In this document: positions 35,465 through 45,652 of the stretch, piece by piece
Layout of the letters: each line of letters opens with the position of its first letter
Numbering within the stretch: position 1 is the first letter of the stretch
Source: Amorphophallus konjac
Taxonomy: Eukaryota; Streptophyta; Magnoliopsida; Alismatales; Araceae
Assembly (NCBI GenBank): GCA_022559845.1
Contig: JAHNEJ010001450.1
Coordinates: 1 to 64,000, forward strand
Length of the DNA stretch: 64,000 bases
Direction: 5' to 3'
Notes under the pieces: model-generated
The model's input: only the letters and a program-made list of their open reading frames with translations
Databases searched by the model: none
Told to the model about the DNA's origin: nothing
Made by a program: the position numbers and the translations under genes

Positions 35465-37290
35465 CCTATTTCTCACTAGTCCCCATTTACACGCATGAGA
35501 CACAACACAGTTGGCCACCTAATGCCTCACAATCCCACAATTCACGCCACTCTTCAACTAATCTCGATTGACAACAACCTTGGCTATAGAAATCCATCTG
35601 CCAGGCATCAGCCACACACCGACTGGAAATCTTTTTCTGCTCTACTCTCCTTTGCTTCTTCTCTACAAGAGCCATAATCAACCATTTCTGAATTTCAGCA
35701 ACTCTTTCATCAGCTCTAACACCTACTAACTTCGCTCACCGAGCCAAAATCCTTCTGGACACCACCTCTGGTTCCAACCTAACTTTCTTGCCAACTCTAG
35801 CCTCTCAAGGAGAGTACGATGAAACTACTCAAGCAACTTCAGAATCCCAAAGCCACGCCAACTCTAAACCCAGTGCTATAGGGGATTCCTTCCAAGCAGA
35901 AAAATAAAAGGGGGGCATCTATTTAACACCATTACTTCAGGGACCTTTATACCAAGGAATAGTCCATTCCATACTCCTATTTTTTTCCAAACTTCGTAAC
36001 TTCATTCTCAATTAACCAACCAACAATACCAACTTCCGGAGCCCACATATATCATAAAGTTACAAGGACCATAAGGTGATATACAATTTCACAACCCTCG
36101 ACACATATCCTTCCAAACAGGAGAGTGCCTTCCTTCCTCCACAACATTCTGGTCAACGGCGCCATAATCTACACTAAACTCCAAACATTCCTGATCTCTG
36201 CCACAACCAAGTCCTTCTTCCAACAACCACCACGTGAATCTTGACAGGGTCCCCAAATACCATCACCGCTGAACACTCGGCGCATCAATCCACAAAGTTA
36301 CCAGGGCGCTAGTTAACCCAACTAGCTTCAACAACTACTCACAGCATCCCTATTGAAACCCAAGAACTATTTCCTCAGCAACTACATGTGTTAATTCTCG
36401 AATCTACCTCGAGAACACCCACCTCGACCAGAGTCGGTCAAATCACTCATCATTCTATGCAATCAATGTTCACACTCCATCAAAATATATCCAATGGCCC
36501 ACAGTCCGTACATAACTTGACCACCAACTATTTCAACTATAGACCACACTGCACGATTCACAGAAAAGACTAGTGCGAACATAGCCCTCATCCAACAGCT
36601 CTCACAGCTGAGCCATCTATTCCTCAATTCTGTCGATGCCACTCAAGCAATGCCTCGGACAATGGCATAGCAACCGACACAACCTCCATGGCCAACACAA
36701 CCTTATGTCGAGGGACAACTCCCTACAATTGGCCAGAAAACCCCCAAAACTCTACTCACCATCGAAATATTCTCCATTCTCTACCATCGCCCCGAACCTA
36801 GAGCCTATGGGTCATCGGCCCACAACGCTTCCACTGCACAACTCTGCACAGCCTATACAACCGAAGCAAGAAGATCCTGGCCTCTGCTATGAAACAGTTC
36901 CCAACTCAATTAATTAAACCCAGAAAATAAGGTGAGGAAAGCTTGAACACCTTGAATCTGGGGCACATACTCTCTTTCTTGATCTGGAAAACCGCCTACT
37001 ATGCCGTGGGTCTTAGCCCAAGATGCTCCAGAAATCACAACACCAACCCTACATTGCCACACACGTAGCTCGGCCGGTGATTTTCACTTTCTCTCACAGC
37101 ACCAACACACCCTTCCTCGATGAAGGATGAGCATAAAACTCCTGCAAGCAACTCCACTGTCAACACAGAAACACCCTTACAAGCTCTTGATATGCTCGAG
37201 GAGACTCACAGATTTAAAACAAAATGGAAAATAATGAAATTTAATAAAGACGCACAAAGCATGTGATTAAATAAAACACAATTATATTGT
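35465..37290. other. Unassigned DNA between SIRE LTR and gypsy LTR
   Basis: I see no recognisable protein, LTR terminus or repeat in these 1.8 kb. Composition is biased (C/A-rich on the plus strand), and an AAAAGGGGGGCAT stretch near 35905 is the only tract-like word. By position it should be internal sequence of the gypsy element whose LTR ends at 39493, into which the SIRE element inserted. Confidence 0.4.
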
Positions 37291-39493
37291 TGTACCCAGA
37301 TAATTTCCCAGCAAAATATTAAAGGATAAGGGTTCCACTTTAAAGTGGGATTAAGGCCACGTGGGGACCACTGCCATGTTCATTTTGATTTTTGGTTTCA
37401 TTAAGTTTTGGGCTTCCACGAGTTACCTCTGTGTCTCTAAGGATTTGCACAGCCCCTGGGAAGGTCAGCCTTTGAGGCAAGGTCTGTGCATGTTTTGTAT
37501 TAGCCATAGTAAGGTTTGTGCATGTCTGTGTTAACTATAGTAAGGTCTGTGCATGTTTTATGTTAGCCATAGTAAGGTCTGTGCATGTCTATGTTAGCTA
37601 TAGTAAGGTTTGTGCATGTTTGCGTTAGCCATAGCAAGGTCTGTGCATGTTTTGTATTAGCCATAGTAAGGTCTGTGCATAGTAAGGTCTGTGCATGTTT
37701 GTGTTTGCCATAGCAAGGTCTGTGCATGTTTTGTATTAGCTATAGCAAGGTCTGTGCATGTCTGTGTTAGCTATAATAAGGTATGTGCTTGTTTGTGTTA
37801 GCCATAGCAAGGTCTGTGCATGTTTTGTATTAGCCATAGTAAGGTCTGTGCATGTTGTGTTAGCCATAGTAAAGTCTGTGCATGTTTTGTGTTAGCCATA
37901 GTAAGGTCTGTGCATGTTTTGTGTTAGCCATAGTAAGGTCTGTGCATAGTAAGGTCTGTGCATGTGGTGTTAGCGATAGTAAGGTCTATGCATGTTTGTG
38001 TTAGCCATAGAAGGTCTGTGCATGTGGTGTTAGCGATAGTAAGGTCTATGCATGTTTGTGTTAGCCATAGAAGGTCCATGCATAGGTAAGGTCGGTGCAT
38101 GTTTGGCCCAAGCATAACTGAGGTCACTGCATGTTTGGTCCAAACATAACTAAGGTCGGTGCACCTGTGGGTCTGTCCAGATTTCCAGAAACACAGAAAA
38201 GGAGAGTTTAGAAAGGGCATTTTATTTCATAAAAATCTAAAAAATTAGGAAATGATAGAAGGATTAGTTAGTAACTCACTGTAAAAGTTTCATGTACCCA
38301 GAAATTCCATACTTTTAGATATAAGTCATTTTCTATGCATGTGTAGTCTAGAAGGATGAACCTGTACTTTCATATAGTAACCCGAACATGACTACGGGTG
38401 TGTTTAGCCATCTTAATCTATTAGTAGCATATCTATGAGCATGAGTAACACATTAGAAGCATGACTATGAGTATGTTTAGCCCCTTAAAATCATGAAAAT
38501 ATGTCTGATGAGCATCATGCTAGTAATATCAAGTAGGAATATGTATGCCATGAAGGGAAAACAGCAGCATTCTGTGAGGTTGGACTTCGGTCCCTTCTGC
38601 GGGACGATGATGCGTAATGCCGCAGAAGTAAAGGATCCTAGGGGACGGCGATACGTAACGTCCTGGTTTAAAATCCTATTGATTCAGTCTTCGGTCCCAT
38701 TGTAGGGCGGCCTTTGTGGGACGGCGATACGTAACGCCAATGGGCCACAAGAATCTAGGTGGGAGTTCGCTCTCGTGTCTGCGCAGTACTCTTTCATTCG
38801 TTGTGTGTGTGGGCCTCATGTGTTTGCGGCAGCTGTCCGGTTCTGTGAATGGCAATAATATGAACTCTCATAAAATGTGATAATAGGAAATTGTTCTTGT
38901 ACTGAGGTCTCGCTGCATGCATGGGTGTTTATACTAGTTAAAGAATCTGTACTTTCCTTGTTGAGTTATTTTAAGTAGATGATATAAAATGAACTATTAT
39001 TTTAAGTAGATGATATAAAATGAACTATGCAGTATAACATCAGGAAAATGCATATAAATGATTATATAGATGCAAAGTTGATCCCAGTTTGTTTAGGATG
39101 TCTACTGAGCGTCACACTCACCCATGTGACACGTTTTTCAGGAAATATAGAGGAGGAGGTTGAGGTGGAGGCAGCAACAGAGGAATAGAGTTAGCACCAT
39201 CTGTCTGGGTATGCTGCGGTCAAATGTTTTGCTATATGTAGGGTGTGGGGTGAAAAGCCCATGTGGGCTCTTGTGTAATCTAGAACATGAACCTATACTC
39301 TTTTTGGAGATTATGAATGGTTGAGATGCTTATCTACATTTCTTGTAACCTATGCTTTTTCTCTCATGTGAATGTATGTATGTTACATAATATTGTGCTT
39401 CCATGATACGTACGAAGTGATTGCTTCGGGGTCCGATAAAAAAAAGAAAAAAATATCCCCAAAATTTTGGGGATCGGATCCCAGGGTGTTACA
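37291..39493 (+). repeat. Gypsy LTR ending in GGGTGTTACA
   Basis: The 3' end is firm: GGATCGGATCCCAGGGTGTTACA stops exactly where Tat-like integrase codons begin. The CTACTGAGCGTCACACTCACCC segment near 39103 is typical of Tekay/Del LTRs. The 5' end is uncertain; TGTACCCAGATAATTTCC at 37291 is my best candidate, but no polypurine tract precedes it and the flanks (ATTGT, AGATT) are not a duplication. It contains a 32-bp minisatellite. Confidence 0.6.
37484..38165 (+). repeat. Minisatellite, ~32-bp unit
   Basis: About 20 imperfect copies of a unit close to AAGGTCTGTGCATGTTTTG followed by T(A/G)TTAGCCATAGT. Unit length varies from about 18 to 35 bp through deletions. The last copies diverge to a GGCCCAAGCATAACT form. 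Confidence 0.85.
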
Positions 39494-40784
39494 AGATTGG
39501 CATACGCCGATCATAAAATTCAAGAAAGGGTGGCTCCCTCCTAACTGGGCTCAAAGAGTCTAACTACTCCGCCGAGCAACCTCTTACAAGTCGATTGGCG
39601 ACTCCCTGTACCGACTGGTCCATAAGAAGGACAGGTCGATTCTCCTGAGATACGTCTCTCCAGCCAAGGCTCGAGCCATCATGCAAGAAGTCCACTCTGG
39701 ATTGTGCGGTGCACACCAAGCTGGAGATCATATGAAGCACAACATTAATCTCAAGGGATTCTATTGGCCAACCATGTATGCGGATTGCGTCCAGTACGCC
39801 CGTACATGCCATCAATGCTAAGCCTTTGGCCCAGTACCCAGAAGACCTCCTAATCCACTGCGTCCCACAGCCCCCACGTGGCCATTCGCCGAGTGGGGCA
39901 TGGACATCACGGGGCCTTTCCCGCCATCTTCCAAGGGCCATAAATACATCTTGGCCACCACCGACTACTTCTCTCGCTGGGCAGAAGCCCTTCCCTTGTG
40001 GGAGGTCACCGACGAAGTGGTCACCAGATTTATCTGGCATAACATCATCTACCTATTCGGTACTCCCAGTTGCATAGTGTCAGATAATGGCACACCATTC
40101 AAGAATAGGGCCGTATACCAGCTAGCGGCCAAGTTTCACATCGACTGGACAACCTCTTCGATCTACAACCCCCAGGCCAACGGCTTAGCAGAAGCCTTCA
40201 ACAAGACCCTCTAGAAGCTCCTGGTTAAAATGGTTAGCCACCGGAAACGTGATTGGGGTAAGAAGGTCTTTGAGGCACTGTGGGCCTACCGAATGATCTA
40301 TAAAACCCCTACGGGGTGTTCACCGTTCTCCTTCACCTACGGGGCAGAAGCCGTTATCCCCATCGAAGTCCAGTTTGCCTCTTACCGCGTGGCGATCCAC
40401 ATCGGCCTTGCCGCCCCTAACGAAAATGAATACCAGAGAAGGCTAGAGGAGTTGGCCGATCTAGAAAGCAAGCGGCTCGAAGCCTACAAACACCTACAAG
40501 TATACCAGGCCCGTATGGTGCGAGCCTATGATAAGCTCGTCAGGTAGCAAGCCTTCAAGCAAGGTGACCTCGTCAAGATCAAGGAAAAGGAAGTCATGGC
40601 GGGGCACTCCAGTAGAAAATTACAGTCGAATTGGCGAGGTCCATACATCATTCACAACGTCTACGAGGGTGGTGCTTACACGGTCATCGACCACAAGGGT
40701 CATAAACCCTTCCCACCTCTCAATGGCAAGCATATGAAGCTATACCATGCGCCTGAACATGAGTTCATGCACCAGCTAGACTAA
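39494..40784 (+). pseudogene. pol: Tat-like gypsy integrase (pol 3' end), several stops
   Basis: One frame of about 430 codons from the LTR border to TAA at 40782. It begins at DWHTPII in the linker before integrase, then shows the zinc region (HSGLCGAHQAGDHM, FYWPTMYADC, CHQC), the catalytic DDE residues (WGMDITGPFP, IVSDNGTPF, QANGLAEAFNKTL) and a C-terminal part (NWRGPYII, AYTVIDHKG). GPF...ATDYFSRWAEA and the following stretch match Tat/Ogre/RIRE2-type integrases, and there is no chromodomain. Stops are TAA at 39561 and 39819, TAG at 40212 and TAG at 40545. Upstream pol lies on the far side of the gypsy LTR and is not in the window. Confidence 0.9.
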
Positions 40785-41352
40785 GGCACGCGTCCCAGCT
40801 ACTACCAGTAAAGCCAGTCCTCCCCTGCGGAGGGTCTAACCAGTCATTCCTTCCAGTCTCTGATTCCCAGCCGAGCAACAGGGCCAGTCGAGCCCTCCCA
40901 GAACCACCACCAGGCATTCTTGGGGGTCAACCCCCCCCCCCCCCCCCCCCCGCCTTCGCCCTTGCCACAACAAGAGCAAGGACACCTCTGCACCAGCAAC
41001 AATCCAGCCGCCAGGCTCCCAGGTAAGCAAACAAAAAAACAATCAAATAAACAAAAAATAACATAAAAAATGGGGTTAAAAATAGAGATGCCCCGACAGA
41101 CCCAGTCACCCTCATCGCAAGGGGGCGACTGGGGGCAAAAAGGCCGACAACCTGACTGAGGCGGAAACCCAAAAGGACGTCTTAGGCAAAATCGGGTAAC
41201 CCCTCGACGTGAAAACCCGCAAGGGCACGCCGAAAAAAGCTAAAGGGGGTCGGCTCTGGCGAAAACCTGAAAGGGCGGTAGAGCCGATAATGAGAAAATC
41301 TCCCTCTTCCCACCAGTTAGGGTCGCACTCCACCCATTCCTCAATAGGTCAT
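40785..41352 (+). other. Tat 3' tail, first part, with poly-C and repeat block copy 1
   Basis: Non-coding tail after integrase. It holds a 21-base C run at 40931-40951. At 41060-41310 it holds a block (TGGGGTTAAAAATAGAGAT ... GGCGAAAACCTGAAAGGGCGG) that recurs at 48070-48300. The pol-less chromovirus inserted at its end. Confidence 0.7.
41348..41352. repeat. Imperfect target-site duplication (left)
   Basis: GTCAT here against GTCGT at 47585-47589 after the other LTR; four of five bases agree. Confidence 0.65.
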
Positions 41353-43278
41353 TGATGAGAATCAACACCGGGCACTGACATTTTTATTTTGCATTTATGT
41401 CCTTTTATTTGTATTTATACCCTTGGCTAATTGGGTTTGCAATTGTAAGGCATTATAAGCCAAAGGGTTAGTCTTTAAAGCCTTTGGGTTTATTTGTAAA
41501 AGTCCAGTAGGTCTAGCAGGGGCCCCCACCCTCTTTTCCATTGGTCCACCTAAGTTCTAAGGCCCATGTGGGGCTAGTTCAAAGTCCAAAGTTGGACTTG
41601 GACCAAGGGGGGACAAGGGGGGAAGAAAGTCCAAGTTGGACTCCTCTTGGTCAAGGGGGCGCCCCCCATTTATTATTGTTTATTGATGTTTGTATTTTTA
41701 TTTAATGTGGCCATTTGACCACATAGGGGAAGAAAATGCTATCCCTTATTTACCCCTCCCTAACCCTAGATCTAGGGATAGTTTAGGTCATTTTTACTTT
41801 TCTATATAATCCATGTAATTTCCATTTTGATAAAATTAATGAAGAAGAATTTCAAAAAATTGGCATTGTGCCTCCAATAGCCCAAGGGCGCCCCTCTCTC
41901 TCTCTCCCACCCCCTTGCAGATGGATTTCTGAAAAATTATTGAGGTGTGAAGCCTCCTCCCCTCCCCCTCTCTGAGTGTGAAGCTCAACACTGCCGCCGC
42001 CGCCGCCATCGAGCCGCCGTCGCACCGCCGTCGCATCGAAATTCTGTCCACACCAGGACAAAAGGTTGAAGCCCAATTTTTATCTCCACATCAGGAGATC
42101 TGATCGAGCTGAAATTTTGAGTGTTTGTTCTTCTTGTTATCCCTAGTCTTCATTTTAAAGTGCGTACCAATCAGAGGTCATTTACTATTTTTCCTGTAAT
42201 TTTAGTTCCACCCCTGACAGTCTGCCAGTTTGCAGATCTGCAAGATAGGAGTCTATTCTTCTATTTTTCCTACCCCCTTATACATCTCCCAAAAATCCCC
42301 AAAAATTCATGCGTGTTCCTCACTTTCCTACCTTCCACCCATAATTTTTCTAGGGTCTAGATCCATCGTATCCCTATCGGTCAAAATTCATTTTCAGGGA
42401 AAACTCAGTCTATCCTGAGTGTCTGTCAGTCCGAGACAGCAGAAACCTTTGAGGGACAGTCATTTTCATTTTCAATCCATTCACTTGATGGATCTAAAAA
42501 AATTATATGTTGTAGCCCTCTGAGTCTTCTATCCATCGGTACCAAGTTTGCGGCGATCCGACACTGGATCTAGCCGCAAGAAATCTTATTGTGAAGGCGC
42601 ACATCGTAGATCCGAGCCCAGCCAGCACAATCAGTCCGAGAATTAATTCCTCGGAAAATACGCCGGCGTACACTCAGTCACAGCCGCTCCCTGGGATCGA
42701 TCAGCAACCTTCCAGCAGCGCCCTAGCAAGCCGCAGCAGTAGGGAGACGCCCGGGTACCACCGTCCCAGCAGCCGGACCCACCTGCTATCCCGCGGGCCC
42801 CGCAGAACCGTGCCGACCAGCAGCCCGTCTCCAGCCTAAATTGCTGCCCGTCAACCGAAGTTCGCTACTCCCGGGCCCCACATTGTAGCCCTTTACCTCG
42901 CTGCATGGAGTGGGCGATAAATTCATTTCTACAATTATTGTTAATATTTGTACACCGGGAGTACGAGCTTCGGCCGGGGTCATCTTCCCCACGCCCGGAG
43001 CGTGGAGGTAAACTCACCTCCCTCTTTATCGCATTTGCTCAATTCGTATATTTTTTGAATGCCGCTGCTAGAATGATAGGAACGTAGCTCGCTATATTAT
43101 TTCAATCACCGCAGCGAGAGAGTGAGTGTGACCCGTCCCGTGACTCAATCCGAGTACACGCGAAAAAGCCGATACCCTCGACTCATTGTCGGTTTCTCCA
43201 CCGCTCACGATCCCGCGTTTCCCTCACTTAGGGACGCCCGCGAGCTAGAGTCCCAGGTTCGTTGTCCATCCCCCATCA
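41353..43278 (+). repeat. 5' LTR of pol-less element
   Basis: TGATGAGAATCAACACC...CCCCATCA. It contains (CCG)n encoding-like repeats near 41993-42010 and an AGGAGATCTGATCGAGCTGA stretch shared with the LTRs at 55315-61572, showing common descent of the two LTR families. Confidence 0.93.
41802..41810 (+). promoter_or_regulatory. Candidate TATA box, 5' LTR of pol-less element
   Basis: CTATATAAT, repeated at the same place in the other LTR (46102-46110). Confidence 0.5.
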
Positions 43279-43281
43279 AAT

Positions 43282-43293
43282 TGGTATCAGAGC
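43282..43293 (+). other. Primer-binding site (initiator Met-tRNA)
   Basis: TGGTATCAGAGC three bases after the 5' LTR; it fixes the plus-strand orientation. Confidence 0.95.
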
Positions 43294-43689
43294 GGAAGGT
43301 TGAGTCTAGGGTAGTCTTTGTTTAAGAACAAAAAAAAGTCATTTAAGTCTAGAGAGAGTCTAAGTCGGTCCAAGGTTGCATTTGCATCCCTTTATTCGGT
43401 ATATCAAAAGGTGTTGCCCGAACGTTAGGTTACGCCTATCGGGAAGGTCGCACATTTGCGTGAGAGCATCTTTGGATCCCGGAGCTCCGCCTAGTACCGG
43501 ATATGGGTTGAGTCTAGGTTTGTAGTCGAGTCGGTACTCCAACTTTGCATTAGTGTTTAGGGTCGTGTCTAGTGTCTTGTCACCAAGTGTCGGCATGGCC
43601 ATCCTATAGCTCCATGTGTCCCATGGATCCCCAAAAGCCCACCTCATATGCATGATGGCGACACACCTAAGGATGGAGAACCCAATCCT

Positions 43690-44168
43690 ACCACCTCTGT
43701 AAGCCCGTAGCCCCGGACTTCTATGGCTCCAAAGTCCCGAGCGACTACCTAGAGTGGGAAGCCGCTATGGATAAATACTTTGAGTGTTACATCATGTCCG
43801 ATGCCATGGAAGTTGATTTTGCCACAAGGCGGCTTTTTTACGAAGCCGTCGAAAAATGGAGAGACATTGAAATCTTGAGGGAAGTTAGGAGGCAATGGCC
43901 CATCGAGTCATGGCGAGAGATGAAGGGCGAGCTTAGAAGGGTCTACCTACCCGGCCCAATCACCTCCAACCGATCCCACCCAATAACTTCCAACCAAGTG
44001 GGTCATAGTCTGAGGCAAAGAAGCCCACATGTAGATGAGCCTAAGCCCAATACCAGGCCGAGTGATTATGAGCGAGTCCATCCCGATACCCCTACTCCAA
44101 CCTCCACCATTGTCGAACTCTTCAAAACCATTTCGGATCAGTTGGATAGGATGTGTACCCAGATTTGA
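43690..44168 (+). pseudogene. Truncated gag-like frame of pol-less element
   Basis: The open frame includes PDFYGSKVPSDYLEWEAAMD and KYFECYIMSDAMEVDFATRR, which aligns with the gag core of the chromovirus (YLDWEAGMDRYFEWFEM). It carries on through SWREMKGELRRVYLPG, equivalent to the MKTKLREKYLP segment. After that similarity stops, and a new segment with IVELFKTISDQLDRM resembles the N-terminal helix of chromovirus gag, so the gag parts are out of their normal order. The frame ends in TGA at 44166. There is no zinc knuckle. Confidence 0.75.
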
Positions 44169-45063
44169 CGGATTCCTGCCTGATGTCGTAGCCGGTAGCC
44201 TCAACCCGGTGCCACCCCAAGAACCTCTTCCCCTCAAGGAGAACATTCCTTCTCCGCCCGTGAGAGCTCCTTTGCCCCCACCCTCACCTTCCGATCTTTA
44301 TTCGGAGCTACCTCAGCCGAAGCCACCCGTGTTTCTAACGGGAAAGCTTTTCATCGCCGAGCCGCTACTTAGTTGGCTCAAGATAGGCTTGGTCCATAGA
44401 GCATCATGCTATCCATCCATGGACCCCACACTACCTTTAGTGCCAGTCAACTCATTCCATACCACATTCCGGTCTAGTCACCATGTTGATACATTGGATG
44501 ACCTTACTAAGGGTTTAGACTGGCAATGGAAGTTGATGCACTTATTGGCCCGAGGCTTCAACCAACCCAATAGTCATAGCTTCACACATCCGACCTTAGG
44601 GTCCATTACCTCCGTGTGCACCATGGGTCATGTCACCACAGAGGTTCTCTTATTCCTCCCCATGCCGGTGGAGCCAAACTTCATTCCCTTTACCCCGAGG
44701 GAGGAACCATACCTTCTATATGAGATCACCGTCCCCTATACCCTAGTGCATGAAGGTGACCACCTACACCTTCAAGAATTCCAAACTTGGGACCATGACC
44801 TATGGGAGCCCAGTTCTAGGGGTCATACTTTCTTTGATCCCTTCGACCCATTCCCCAGTGAACCCCTTGACCCACCACATTTACTCAAATTTTTCGAGGG
44901 AGTCCACTACCACACCCCTTACCCACGGCCAGTCCCCCTACACTCAGCCAGGGGACCGTTCCACGGTCATCATATAGGGTTAACGAAGAAGGAGCATTCG
45001 GCTCTCCTAGCCCTCCCAAGTCTCCCAAATCCAACAGGCAGCCGCATGCTAGGGGCATACTAG
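44035..45063 (+). CDS. Unknown protein in pol-less chromovirus derivative
   Basis: An open frame of 342 codons that overlaps the end of the gag-like frame in the +1 frame. The first ~50 residues are probably the shifted continuation of that frame, so the true start is unclear. I recognise no domain: there is no CCHC knuckle, protease DSG, polymerase DD or integrase motif. It has a proline-rich segment (PPVRAPLPPPSPSD), then a mixed, probably folded part rich in His, Pro and aromatics (LDWQWKLMHLLARGFNQP, HEGDHLHLQEFQTWDHDLW, FFDPFDPFPSEPLDPP). It lies where gag-pol should be, between LTRs in sense orientation, so it would be transcribed with the element. It could be a captured host fragment or a remodelled gag. 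Function unknown. Confidence 0.55.
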   Translation: MSLSPIPGRVIMSESIPIPLLQPPPLSNSSKPFRISWIGCVPRFDGFLPDVVAGSLNPVPPQEPLPLKENIPSPPVRAPLPPPSPSDLYSELPQPKPPVFLTGKLFIAEPLLSWLKIGLVHRASCYPSMDPTLPLVPVNSFHTTFRSSHHVDTLDDLTKGLDWQWKLMHLLARGFNQPNSHSFTHPTLGSITSVCTMGHVTTEVLLFLPMPVEPNFIPFTPREEPYLLYEITVPYTLVHEGDHLHLQEFQTWDHDLWEPSSRGHTFFDPFDPFPSEPLDPPHLLKFFEGVHYHTPYPRPVPLHSARGPFHGHHIGLTKKEHSALLALPSLPNPTGSRMLGAY

Positions 45064-45185
45064 GATGTCTAGGAGTCCCCCGTTCCGTCAACCATCGATT
45101 GCATCTAGTGTATGCATGGCACACATTCGGATGTCTTGGTCCACCATGGCATGTGTATGGGTCGGTCTGACAGTAGGTTTGTTTA

Positions 45186-45652
45186 GGGTCATGTGTAAGT
45201 CCGTGTTTTTCTTTATTTTTGTCAAGATTATCGAGTGCACAGTAAGTCTGCATGCATCGAGTCGAGTCGGTCTTTTGTATGCTCGTGTTGTCAGTCCCTT
45301 TCGAGTGCGAGGCAAGTCGGCTCTAATGCGTACGTTGTAGACTTGCCGAAATTTGGGATCGGCTCTACCTCAACATATCGGATCTAGTCACATAAAGGGA
45401 CCCAGTGGTGATTCCTAGTGAGTCTTCGAGCCGCCTCCTCCCCTTTGAGAGTGACCCCACCCAGGAGTGTCCACCACTAGCCTCATTCCCACAGTAGCAT
45501 GTGCATATCAAAGATATACAGGATGAGCAGGTGACGATTACTTGGAGTGGAGCGTACTCCGTGCTACCAGGTCGGTGACGGATCCGCCGGAGTCACACGA
45601 GCAGCCGCAGCCCTTACTCGACGGGGTCGAGTTCTTCCCACCTGGGGAGAAT
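45186..45652 (+). pseudogene. Remnant of pol 3' end (integrase tail, chromodomain) and polypurine tract
   Basis: Degenerate translation shows DPVVIPSES, ESDPTQECPP, DEQVTITWSGAY and YSTGSSSSHLG, matching the integrase tail and chromodomain of the intact chromovirus (DPAVIPSEP, ESDPTPECP, DEQVTVTRSGSY, YSTGSSFSHPG). Homology starts near a GTCATGTGT word and is colinear with 57291-57755 in the other pol-less element. It ends in CCTGGGGAGAAT at the 3' LTR. Confidence 0.8.

Noticed and set aside
37291..39493. Intact solo LTR with target duplication
   Set aside because: The flanking five bases do not match and the sequences on the two sides are not continuous, so a solo LTR is not supported.
44885..45315. 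Minus-strand frames at the end of the pol-less element
   Set aside because: They lie opposite the element's sense strand in the degenerate pol remnant and show no conserved motif.
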